The notes beneath the pieces were generated by a model that saw only the letters and a program-made list of their open reading frames with translations, was not told the DNA's origin and ran no database searches. Below are positions 8,706 through 16,020 of a DNA stretch of 21,450 nt, one piece after another. Source of the stretch: JBQTKD01 sp052389435 (lineage in GTDB: Bacteria > Actinomycetota > Actinomycetes > Sporichthyales > Sporichthyaceae); NCBI GenBank assembly GCA_052389435.1, contig JBQTIB010000141.1, positions 1 through 21,450 on the forward strand, written 5' to 3'. Made by a program: the position numbers and the translations under genes. Each line of letters begins with the position of its first letter. Within the stretch, counting starts at the first letter, position 1.

Positions 8706-8756
8706 GTGTCCCTGGAGATCTCCACCCGCAACCCGCCCGCCGCCGGACGTCCGTGA
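8706..8756 (+). CDS. Possible 16-residue upstream ORF (leader peptide)
   Basis: GTG at 8706 is preceded by GGAAGGGG with a seven-base spacer and opens a 16-codon frame (MSLEISTRNPPAAGRP) ending at TGA 8754-8756. The stop overlaps the exporter's GTG start as GTGA. The exporter start has no comparably good ribosome binding site of its own. This arrangement would allow translational coupling or a small leader peptide. No peptide of this sequence is known to me, and it could be chance. Confidence 0.35.
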   Translation: MSLEISTRNPPAAGRP

Positions 8757-10606
8757 GCCAGTCTCCCTGGACGACGTACAAGTCCTTCACCCGTGACACG
8801 TCCGACCACAAGGGTCTGACCCCCGGCGTCCTGCGCCGGATGCTGCGCTACGCCGCGCCCTACAAGCGCCTCGTTGCGGTCTTCCTGAGCCTCGTCGTCG
8901 TCGACGCGGCACTGCTGGTCTCGGTGCCCCTGCTGCTGCGCAAGGTCATCGACGACGGGGTCGTGCCGGGCAATCGGTCCGTCGTCACCGGCATCGCGCT
9001 GCTCGTCGCCGGCATCGCCGTCCTCGACGCGGTGCTCTCGCTCGTGCAGCGCTGGTACTCCGCACGCATCGGCGAGGGTCTGATCTACGACCTGCGGACC
9101 CAGGTGTTCGCCCACGTGCAGCGGATGCCGCTCGCGTTCTTCACCCGTACCCAAACCGGCGCCCTGGTGTCGCGGCTGAACAACGACGTGCTCGGCGCGC
9201 AGCAGGCCTTCACCAACACCCTCGGCACGGTCGTGTCCAACACGGTGACGCTGATCCTGGTCAGCGCGGCGATGTTCTACCTGTCGTGGCAGGTCACGCT
9301 GCTGACGCTGATCACGCTCCCGATCTTCCTGATCCCGGCCAAGCTCGTCGGCCGCCACCTGCAGAAGTTGACCCGAGAGTCGATGAACCTCAACGCCGAC
9401 ATCACCATCTCGATGACCGAGCGGTTCAACGTCTCCGGCGCCCTGCTGGTCAAGCTCTTCGGCCGCCCGGCGGAGGAGTCGGCGCGCTTCGACGCCACCG
9501 CCGACCAGGTCCGCACCATCGGGGTGCGCATCGCGATGGCCAACCGGTTCTTCTTCACCGCGATGGTCATGGTCGCCTCCCTGGCCACCGCCCTGGTCTA
9601 CGGCGTCGGCGGAAACCTGGCGATCGACGGGGACCTGACCGTCGGGACGCTGCTGGCCCTGGCCACCCTGCTGACCCGCATGTACGTGCCGCTCACCGCA
9701 CTGTCCAACGTGCGCGTGGACGTCATGACCGCGCTGGTCAGCTTCGATCGGGTCTTCGAGGTGCTCGACCTCGAGCCCGCCATCGCCGAGCGCCCGGGCG
9801 CGGTCGCCGCACCGCCCGGGGTGGTGTCGGTGGAGTTCGCAGACGTCGACTTCCGCTACCCGGGTGCCGACGAGGTCTCGCTGGCCTCGCTCGAGTCGGT
9901 GGCGCGCCTGGAACCGGTGAAGAACGAGCAGGTCCTGCACGGGGTGTCCTTCCGGGCCGAACCCGGATCGCTCGTCGCGCTCGTCGGTCCTTCGGGCGCC
10001 GGAAAGAGCACCATCGGCAACCTGCTCGCCCGCCTCTACGACCCGATCGCCGGCGCCGTTCGCATCGGCGAGGTGGACCTGCGCGACCTGACGCTGGACT
10101 CCCTGGCCGCCACCGTCGGCGTCGCCGGGCAGGAGGCGCACATGTTCCACGACACGATCCGCGCCAACCTCGTCTACGCCCGCCCCGAGGCCTCCGACGA
10201 AGACCTGCGCATCGCGTGCAAGGACGCGCAGATCCTCGACCTGATCGACTCTCTGCCCAACGGCCTCGACACCGTCGTCGGGGACCGCGGGTACCGACTG
10301 TCCGGGGGAGAGAAGCAGCGCCTGGCCCTGGCCCGGCTCCTGCTCAAGGCACCTTCGGTCGTCGTCCTCGACGAGGCGACCGCGCACCTGGACTCCGAAT
10401 CCGAGGCCGCGGTGCAACGGGCCCTGGACAACACCCTCGCCGGGCGCACGAGCCTGGTGATCGCCCACCGCCTGTCCACGATTCGCCGCGCGGACCAGAT
10501 CCTCGTGCTCGAGGCGGGCCGGATCGTCGAACGCGGCCGGCACGAGGACCTGTTGAAGAACTACGGCCTCTACGCCCTGCTCTACCGCACCCAGTTCGCC
10601 GAGTAG
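8753..10606 (+). CDS. ABC exporter, fused permease and ATP-binding domains
   Basis: A 617-residue half-transporter: six membrane segments in residues ~40-340 (type IV exporter fold, with intracellular motif RMPLAFFTRTQTGALVSRLNNDV), then an ATPase. Walker A GPSGAGKST (412-420), signature LSGGEKQR (near 516), Walker B VVVLDEAT (Asp near 539) and switch His in AHRLST are all intact, so a homodimer should be active. Between FRYPG and the Walker A strand there is an extra loop of about 20 residues (ADEVSLASLESVARLEP...), which I have seen in related actinobacterial exporters and take as a subfamily feature. The substrate is unknown; lipids or drugs are usual for the class. GTG 8753 overlaps the stop of a possible upstream ORF. 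It ends next to a large bidirectional palindrome. Confidence 0.9.
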   Translation: MSQSPWTTYKSFTRDTSDHKGLTPGVLRRMLRYAAPYKRLVAVFLSLVVVDAALLVSVPLLLRKVIDDGVVPGNRSVVTGIALLVAGIAVLDAVLSLVQRWYSARIGEGLIYDLRTQVFAHVQRMPLAFFTRTQTGALVSRLNNDVLGAQQAFTNTLGTVVSNTVTLILVSAAMFYLSWQVTLLTLITLPIFLIPAKLVGRHLQKLTRESMNLNADITISMTERFNVSGALLVKLFGRPAEESARFDATADQVRTIGVRIAMANRFFFTAMVMVASLATALVYGVGGNLAIDGDLTVGTLLALATLLTRMYVPLTALSNVRVDVMTALVSFDRVFEVLDLEPAIAERPGAVAAPPGVVSVEFADVDFRYPGADEVSLASLESVARLEPVKNEQVLHGVSFRAEPGSLVALVGPSGAGKSTIGNLLARLYDPIAGAVRIGEVDLRDLTLDSLAATVGVAGQEAHMFHDTIRANLVYARPEASDEDLRIACKDAQILDLIDSLPNGLDTVVGDRGYRLSGGEKQRLALARLLLKAPSVVVLDEATAHLDSESEAAVQRALDNTLAGRTSLVIAHRLSTIRRADQILVLEAGRIVERGRHEDLLKNYGLYALLYRTQFAE

Positions 10607-10609
10607 ATC

Positions 10610-10673
10610 CGCCGATAGTGCAGTCCAGGTACGCGGAACCCGGGGTCCGCGTACCCCAACTGCACTATCGGCG
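10610..10673. terminator. Large two-tier palindrome between convergent genes
   Basis: Outer arms of 15 bases (CGCCGATAGTGCAGT at 10610-10624, its exact complement at 10659-10673) enclose a symmetrical CCA/CCA bulge and perfect ten-base inner arms (GGTACGCGGA 10628-10637, complement 10646-10655) around an eight-base loop. It fills the gap between the exporter and pirin stops, so it likely terminates both transcripts. AAAAAT follows on the plus strand. Its size and perfection also suggest a dispersed palindromic element. Confidence 0.8.
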
Positions 10674-10693
10674 AAAAATAACGCTGTGTCAGA

Positions 10694-11449
10694 TCAGCCG
10701 GCGAGTTGGGCGTGCATCTCCCAGACCAGGATCTCGGTGTCCTCCAGTGCCGTGACGCGGCGGGCGCCCGCCAGGGTGAGGCGGGCGGCGTCGCCCCTGC
10801 TCAACAGCCCGCCGCCTTCGAGGTCGACGGATCCGCGCGGGGTGAACAGGTGTGCCAGGGGAGAGTCCGGCAGTTCCACGCTCTGGCCCTCGGACAGCCG
10901 GGCGACGTGCAGGGCCGCGAACCTGTTCGCGATGCGGATCGCGGTCGCGTCGGCGTGCTGGGGCATGCCCGAAGCCACCGTCACCAAGCTGCCCGAGAGG
11001 CGGGCAGCGTCGATCTCGAGTTGCTCGTAGCTCGGCTCGATGCCCTCGGTGTCCGGCACGACCCACATCTGCACGAAGTGCACGGGCTCGTCGTGCCGCT
11101 CGCCGGCCAGACGCCAGGAGTCGTTCTTCTCCGAGTGCAGGATCCCGTGCCCCGCGCTCATCCGCTGGGCCAGACCCGGATAGATCACGCCGGTGTGCCC
11201 CGTCGTGTCCTGGTGCACCAGGGACCCGGACAGCACCCAGGTGACGATCTCCATGTCCCGGTGCGGGTGGGTCTCGAACCCGGTTCCCGCGGCGACGACG
11301 TCGTCGTTGTTCACCAGCAGCAGTCCGTGGTGGGTGTTGCGGGGATCCCGGTGCCCGCCGAAGGAGAACGAGTGCCTGGACTCCAGCCAACCCAACGTGG
11401 TGTGGGGGCGGTCGGCGGCGCGTCGGATGTCGACGGACACGGGTTCCAC
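10694..11449 (-). CDS. Pirin family protein
   Basis: A 251-residue bicupin-fold pirin. The metal ligands are all present: His61 and His63 in ETHPHRDMEIVTW, and His105 and Glu107 in GHGILHSEKND, with the same spacing as in human pirin. The N-terminal DIRRAADRPHTTLGWLESRHSFSFGGH and NTHHGLLLVNNDD blocks are strongly conserved. Bacterial pirins include quercetin dioxygenases and regulators of central metabolism or stress; which applies here cannot be told. GTG at 11449 is chosen because GGAGG lies five bases upstream. ATG at 11461 is an alternative that would place that GGAGG inside the gene. The gene is convergent with the exporter and divergent from the following gene across a 253-base gap in which I see no further feature. 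Confidence 0.88.
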   Translation of the reverse strand: MEPVSVDIRRAADRPHTTLGWLESRHSFSFGGHRDPRNTHHGLLLVNNDDVVAAGTGFETHPHRDMEIVTWVLSGSLVHQDTTGHTGVIYPGLAQRMSAGHGILHSEKNDSWRLAGERHDEPVHFVQMWVVPDTEGIEPSYEQLEIDAARLSGSLVTVASGMPQHADATAIRIANRFAALHVARLSEGQSVELPDSPLAHLFTPRGSVDLEGGGLLSRGDAARLTLAGARRVTALEDTEILVWEMHAQLAG

Positions 11450-11702
11450 GGGGGCCTCCATAGTCTTCGGGTCGGGCGCGGGCGAAACCTCGCGAAGGCC
11501 GCGACTATTCCACCCGCACCACCCCATGTCGGGCTTGGTCCCGTCTGCGAACTATCGGGCGATGCATTGGCCCATTGGGGGATGGCGCCCTCGTCCGTTC
11601 GTATGGTTTCGGTCTCGAAGCGATCCGCGCGGGGGTTTCGTGCGTCCAACCTGGCATCTGCGGTCGGCTGACCGGGGACGAGGCAGGGGACCTGGGGGAC
11701 GG

Positions 11703-12173
11703 ATGTCCGAGCACGACCGCGAGTACGGGGCGGACTACACCCGCGAGGGCACCGAGACCCCCGATCCCTCGTGGAGCCGCTCGCGACTTTCGGAGGAAAC
11801 GGACGCCTCGCGCGAACTGCGCGCCGCCCGCCTGGTCTACGCCGGCGTCCGCGACGCCGAGCGCGTCGCCGCCGTCATCTACGGCTCGATCTTCCGGCGC
11901 ATTCGCGTCTTCGTCGCCGGTCTGGAGAACGACCTGCACTGGGTCTCCGCCGTCGAGGCGATGTGGGCCACCGGCCTCGTCGTCGTCCTCGAGGACATCC
12001 TGCCGACCGAGTTCGAGGGCGTGACCGACTGCGGCATGCCGACCGAGGTCCAGGTGCGTTCCGTCGACCTCGTCGTGCTCGTCGGCCGCTACGAAAACGA
12101 CCAGGAGATTCTCGCGTTGACCGCGCGCTGCGGCACTCCGGCCGTGCCGCTCCGCGCGCTCGTGCAGTCCTGA
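11703..12173 (+). CDS. Hypothetical protein with Rossmann-like (DUF4062-like) domain
   Basis: A 156-residue soluble protein I do not recognise as a named family. After a charged, probably disordered N-terminal 35 residues, the rest alternates strands and helices: IRVFVAGLENDLHWVSAVEAM, GLVVVLEDILPTEFEG, then VQVRSVDLVVLVGRYENDQEI and CGTPAVPLRAL. This order (VFV-x-D near the start, a later acidic LED, then a sensing strand ending in GRY) recalls DUF4062 and nucleoside deoxyribosyltransferase/TIR-type folds, which often bind nucleotides or NAD. That is inference from pattern only. ATG 11703 follows GGGGGA at good spacing. The gene converges with the flavin monooxygenase, with ten bases between stops. 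Confidence 0.75.
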   Translation: MSEHDREYGADYTREGTETPDPSWSRSRLSEETDASRELRAARLVYAGVRDAERVAAVIYGSIFRRIRVFVAGLENDLHWVSAVEAMWATGLVVVLEDILPTEFEGVTDCGMPTEVQVRSVDLVVLVGRYENDQEILALTARCGTPAVPLRALVQS

Positions 12174-12183
12174 CGCTCCGAGC

Positions 12184-13692
12184 TCAGGCGAGGTCGAACT
12201 CGCTCGCGCGGAAGCGTCGAGTGGCCCGACGGAAGCGTTTGATCTTCTCCGGCCACAGCACCGTGCTGCGTCCGGCCGAGTCCAGGTTGTAGTTGGCGCA
12301 CTGCCTCCACGGCCGGTCCGCGCCGGCCGTCGTCATGCGCTCGTGCCAGGCCTGCTCGACCTCGGCGCGCACCTCGAAACGACGTAGGCCCCGGCGGGCG
12401 AGGTGCCTCACGGCGCCGACGACGAACCGCAACTGACACTCGATCATCTCCACGGCCGAGATCGGGGAGTTCGCGTTCGGGCCGAGGAGCAGGAACAGGT
12501 TCGGAAAGCCCCGGACCGACGTGCCGAGGTAGGCGCGCGCGCCGCCGTCGGCCCAGGTCTGCGCGAGGCTGCGCCCGTCCCGGCCACGGACGAGGTCGAA
12601 GGTCGGGTTGTCGGTGACGCGAAAACCCGTGCCGAGCACGATCGCGTCCACCGGGCGCAGCGCGCCGTCGGAGGTACGGATGCCCGCCGGCTCGACCGCG
12701 ACGACCTCGCCGACGACGACCTCGACGTTGTCCTGCGCGAGCGCCGGGTAGTAGTCGTCGGAGATCAGCAGACGCTTGCAGCCCGCGCGGTAGTTCGGAG
12801 TCAGCTTCGCTTCGAGTTCCGGGTCCGAGACCGCCTTGCGCAGGTGGGCGAGAGCGCCCTTCGCGAGCAGGTTCTGCCGCTTCGGGTTCTCCACCATCGA
12901 CCACCACACGCGATCCGCGGCCCAGCCGAGGAACCCGTGGACGGCCCGGGCCGCCAGCGGGATCCACCGCACGGCGGTCTGCGCGATCGGGCCGATCCGG
13001 CGGTCCTTGCGCGCGAAGACCCACGCGGGGGTCCGCTGCACGACGACCAGCGAGGCGACCTCGCGCTGCAGATGCGGGATGAACTGCACCGCGGAAGCGC
13101 CCGTGCCGACGACCGCCACCGAGGATCCGGCCAGGTCCTGCTTGTGGTCCCACTGCGCGGAGTGGAAGACGGCGCCGGTGAAGGTGTCCAGCCCGGGAAA
13201 GTCGGGGATGCGCGGCTCGGACAGGTACCCGGTGCCCATGACGAGCATGGAGGCCGTGACCACGCCGCGGTTGGTCGTGATGCGCCAGCGCGAGGCGACC
13301 TCGTCCCAGTCCGCCGCGAGCAGCGCAGTGTGCAGGTGGATCTTCGGCCACAGGTCGGCCGCGCCCGCGCACGAGCGCAGGTAGTCGAGGATCTCCGGCT
13401 GAGTTCCGAATCGGGTCGACCAACGGTGGCGTGCCCGGAACGAGAAGGAGTACTGCCGCGACGGAACGTCGCACTGCGCGCCCGGATAGGTGTTGTCCCG
13501 CCAGGTGCCGCCGACGTCGCCCGCGCGCTCGAGCAGGACGAAGTCGCGCTGCCCGGCCTTGGACAGGCGCATCGCGGCGCCGATCCCGGAGAAGCCGGTG
13601 CCGACGATGGCGACGGAGACGTGCGCCGGCAGGTCCGGGGCCTCCTCGGTCTCGACGTTGCGGGACACCGCCGGGTTCTTGCCTCGCCGCAT
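12184..13692 (-). CDS. Flavin-containing Baeyer-Villiger-type monooxygenase
   Basis: A 502-residue FAD/NADPH enzyme. The FAD-binding GTGFSG (31-36), the block GGTWRDNTYPGAQCDVPS (61-78), the fingerprint FTGAVFHSAQWD (171-182, fitting FxGxxxHxxxW[P/D]) and the NADPH-binding GTGASA (196-201) occur in the order of type I Baeyer-Villiger monooxygenases. These insert one oxygen of O2 next to a ketone or oxidise heteroatoms; the actual substrate is unknown. ATG 13692 has AGGAGGG eight bases upstream, while the longer open frame reads through the intergenic region. It stands alone on its strand, divergent from the DUF4406 gene. The 208-base gap between them holds a short direct repeat AACGTAGAAACGTT and CAGAC/GTCTG arms but no clear promoter. 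Confidence 0.88.
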   Translation of the reverse strand: MRRGKNPAVSRNVETEEAPDLPAHVSVAIVGTGFSGIGAAMRLSKAGQRDFVLLERAGDVGGTWRDNTYPGAQCDVPSRQYSFSFRARHRWSTRFGTQPEILDYLRSCAGAADLWPKIHLHTALLAADWDEVASRWRITTNRGVVTASMLVMGTGYLSEPRIPDFPGLDTFTGAVFHSAQWDHKQDLAGSSVAVVGTGASAVQFIPHLQREVASLVVVQRTPAWVFARKDRRIGPIAQTAVRWIPLAARAVHGFLGWAADRVWWSMVENPKRQNLLAKGALAHLRKAVSDPELEAKLTPNYRAGCKRLLISDDYYPALAQDNVEVVVGEVVAVEPAGIRTSDGALRPVDAIVLGTGFRVTDNPTFDLVRGRDGRSLAQTWADGGARAYLGTSVRGFPNLFLLLGPNANSPISAVEMIECQLRFVVGAVRHLARRGLRRFEVRAEVEQAWHERMTTAGADRPWRQCANYNLDSAGRSTVLWPEKIKRFRRATRRFRASEFDLA

Positions 13693-13900
13693 GCCGCGCA
13701 CCCTCCTGCGTCTGGAAGACGGACCTGTACGGAAAGGCTCCGGCACGGCGCGATCCACGATCAACAGCGGCGGTTGGATCTTGGACATAGCCCGCCAAAA
13801 GCAGACAGATCGTTGAGACGTCTGGGGGTAATCCGGAAAACGTAGAAACGTTCGTGTCCACTGTGGCGATAACCCAGCAGCACGGGAGGAGCCGCCGCGG

Positions 13901-14299
13901 ATGCGACACACGATCGACCTGAGAGGTCGCCAGGTGTACCTGGCCGGGCCCCGGACATGGGTGGACCCCGCCGTCTGGGCCCCAGTAGAGGCGAGTCTGC
14001 TGGACCTCGGTCTGATCGACGCGTCCGCGGCGAGTTCCTTTCGGCTGGTCGCCCGGGCCCTGCGCATCGAGGGCGCGCACGTCTTCAGCCCGATGGAGCA
14101 CGACGCGGACTCCCGCGCCGGCCGCGCGGCGGACGCCGCGGCGCTGGCCCACGCCGACCTCGTAGTGGTTCTCGACGGCTGGGAGTACGTCGCCGGCGCG
14201 GTCGACGCCGCTCGCCTGGTGGCAGCCACCCGCGGCGTGGCCTGGGCCGAGGCGAGCGAGATCCTGCGCGCCGCCGCCCGCCACGCCGCCGCCGCCTAG
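13901..14299 (+). CDS. DUF4406-like (nucleoside deoxyribosyltransferase-like) protein
   Basis: A 132-residue protein with the pattern of DUF4406 / nucleoside 2-deoxyribosyltransferase-like folds: VYLAGPRT at the first strand (12-19), GAHVFSPMEHD in the middle, ADLVVVLDGWEYVAGAVDAARLVAATRGV at the end. Members bind or cleave nucleosides, or have no known activity. The catalytic Glu of true transferases cannot be placed with confidence. ATG 13901 has GGGAGGA ten bases upstream. It begins a plus-strand operon: the sirtuin starts 30 bases after its stop. The Ala-rich C terminus is an oddity without evident meaning. Confidence 0.75.
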   Translation: MRHTIDLRGRQVYLAGPRTWVDPAVWAPVEASLLDLGLIDASAASSFRLVARALRIEGAHVFSPMEHDADSRAGRAADAAALAHADLVVVLDGWEYVAGAVDAARLVAATRGVAWAEASEILRAAARHAAAA

Positions 14300-14329
14300 G
14301 ACGACCCAGCCCGACTAGCCTCGGGTCCC

Positions 14330-15085
14330 GTGAGCGGCGTCGAAGAAATCGCATCGTGGATAGCGCAGGCTCGCGCGGTCACCGTGTTGACCGGCGCGGG
14401 GATCAGCACCGAGTCCGGCATCGAAGACTTCCGCGGCCCGAACGGGCTGTGGACCCGCGACCCGTCGGCGGCGAAGATGTTCGAGCTCTCGGAGTACCTG
14501 CGCGACCCTGCGCTGCGGGCGAAGGCGTGGATCAACCGCCGCGACCACCAGGCGTGGACGGCGCAGCCGAACGCCGGACACCTTGCGCTGGTGGACCTCG
14601 AACGCGCGGGGAGGCTGCGGGCGCTCGTCACCCAGAACATCGACGGCCTGCACCAGCGGGCCGGGTCCAGCCCCGAGCTGGTGGTCGAGCTGCACGGAAC
14701 CCTCTACGGAGTCGAGTGTCTGGACTGCGGAGCGCGGGTCGAGATGGTCGAGGCGTTGGCACGGGTCGCCGCCGGCGAACAGGATCCGCTCTGCCTCGAG
14801 TGCGGCGGGATCCAGAAGGCGGCGACGATCTCCTTCGGCCAGTCCCTGCGCCCCGAGGTCCTCGACGCGGGCGTGCGCGCCGCCGCCGATTGCGATCTGT
14901 TCCTCGCCGTCGGCACCACGCTGCAGGTGCAGCCGGCGGCGGGCCTCTGCGAAATCGCCGTCTCCCGGGGGGCGCGGCTCGTGATCGTCAACGCGGATCC
15001 GACGCCCTACGACCACCTCGCCGCAGCCGTGCTGCGCGAGAAAATCGGACAGACGCTGCCCGCGTTGGTGACCGGGCTGTGCTGA
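14330..15085 (+). CDS. NAD-dependent protein deacylase, Sir2 family
   Basis: A 251-residue sirtuin. It shows GAGIS (22-26), TQNIDGLH (101-108), the catalytic His122 in VELHGT, and a four-cysteine zinc site C130-x2-C133 ... C155-x2-C158, all in standard order and spacing. It should remove acyl groups from lysine using NAD, giving nicotinamide and O-acyl-ADP-ribose, in the cytoplasm. The usual PxVVxFGE stretch reads KAATISFGQSL here, so the substrate pocket may differ slightly. GTG 14330 has only a weak ribosome binding site, so translation may depend on the preceding gene. Its last seven bases overlap the start of the LD-carboxypeptidase gene. Confidence 0.92.
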   Translation: MSGVEEIASWIAQARAVTVLTGAGISTESGIEDFRGPNGLWTRDPSAAKMFELSEYLRDPALRAKAWINRRDHQAWTAQPNAGHLALVDLERAGRLRALVTQNIDGLHQRAGSSPELVVELHGTLYGVECLDCGARVEMVEALARVAAGEQDPLCLECGGIQKAATISFGQSLRPEVLDAGVRAAADCDLFLAVGTTLQVQPAAGLCEIAVSRGARLVIVNADPTPYDHLAAAVLREKIGQTLPALVTGLC

Positions 15086-16017
15086 CACCGCTGACCCGGC
15101 CCCGGCGGCTGCGGCGCGGCGACCGGATCGCGATCGTGGCGCCCAGCGGCGCGGCCGAGCAGGCCCGGCTCGACCGCGGCGTCGCGCTGCTGCGCGAGCT
15201 CGGCATGGACGTCGTCGTCGGGGAGTACGTCGCCACCCGCGGGTCCTACTTCGCCGGCGGGGAACGCAGGCGCGCCGCGGACCTCAACGCCGCGTGGTGC
15301 GACCGCGACGTCGCCGCCGTCGTCTGCGCCCGCGGCGGCTGGGGCGCCGCCCGCACGGCCGAACACCTCGACTGGGACGGCATGGCCGCGCGCGACGCCG
15401 AGGTCGGCCCGCCGGTTTTCCTCGGCTGCAGCGACATCACGACGCTGCACACGGCCTTCGCGAACCGGCTCGGCGTCGCGACGCTGTTCGGGCCGATGGT
15501 CGCCGCGAGCATCCTCGGCGACGAGCAGCCGGAACCGGCCAGTCTGCGGCACCTCGTCGCGACCCTGGCCGAGCCGGAGAAGGTGCAACGCCTCGGCGGC
15601 TTCGGCGTTCGCGCCCTGTGCCCGGGCACCGCGCGCGGCGTCACGACGGGCGGAACGCTGACGATCCTCGCCGCGTCGCTCGGTACTCCGGACGCCTTCG
15701 CCGCCCCCGGCGGCGTGCTGCTGCTCGAGGACGTCAACGAAGAGCCGTACCGCCTGGACCGCGCGCTGACCCAACTCCTGCGCTCCGGCGCCCTCGACGG
15801 CCTGGCCGCCGTGGTGTGCGGAGACTGGACCGCCTGCGGGCCCGACGAGGCGGTCGACGCGCTGCTCGCCGAACGTCTGGGTCCGCTCGGAATCCCTGTG
15901 CTGGCAGGCTTTCCGGTCGGTCACGGGCCGGTGCAGACCACGTTCCCGCTGGGCGTGGAGGTCGTCGTCGACGCCACGGCCGGCGTCGTGGAGCTGGTGG
16001 AGCCGGCGCTAGCCTGA
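15079..16017 (+). CDS. LD-carboxypeptidase, peptidase family S66
   Basis: A 312-residue S66 peptidase. The catalytic triad is visible as Ser118 in GCSDIT, Glu217 in LLLEDVNEE and His282 in GFPVGHG, close to the positions in Pseudomonas LdcA (Ser115, Glu217, His285). The family removes the terminal D-alanine from tetrapeptides during peptidoglycan recycling, or cleaves related peptides such as microcin C7. No signal peptide is present, so it acts in the cytoplasm. The frame is open far upstream, but GTG 15079 is the first start that begins the domain (LTPLTRPRRLRRGDRIAIVAPS). It overlaps the sirtuin stop by seven bases, which implies translational coupling. It ends three bases from the convergent map gene. 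Confidence 0.9.
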   Translation: MLTPLTRPRRLRRGDRIAIVAPSGAAEQARLDRGVALLRELGMDVVVGEYVATRGSYFAGGERRRAADLNAAWCDRDVAAVVCARGGWGAARTAEHLDWDGMAARDAEVGPPVFLGCSDITTLHTAFANRLGVATLFGPMVAASILGDEQPEPASLRHLVATLAEPEKVQRLGGFGVRALCPGTARGVTTGGTLTILAASLGTPDAFAAPGGVLLLEDVNEEPYRLDRALTQLLRSGALDGLAAVVCGDWTACGPDEAVDALLAERLGPLGIPVLAGFPVGHGPVQTTFPLGVEVVVDATAGVVELVEPALA

Positions 16018-16020
16018 GGG

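Noticed and set aside
8213..10543. 776-codon minus-strand frame opposite the exporter
   Set aside because: Shadow translation without membrane segments or motifs; the exporter on the plus strand is complete.
12403..13845. 480-codon plus-strand frame opposite the monooxygenase
   Set aside because: Antisense shadow; Arg/Asp/Val-rich and motif-free.
13957..15078. Upstream part of a 686-codon frame continuous with the LD-carboxypeptidase
   Set aside because: It runs through the DUF4406-like and sirtuin genes in another frame and carries no domain. The peptidase starts at 15079.
12184..16017. A defence island based on NAD-processing proteins (DUF4406-like, sirtuin, DUF4062-like)
   Set aside because: The sirtuin is a normal single-domain deacylase with intact zinc site, no effector or nuclease is fused or adjacent, and housekeeping genes flank the set. 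The idea is unsupported.
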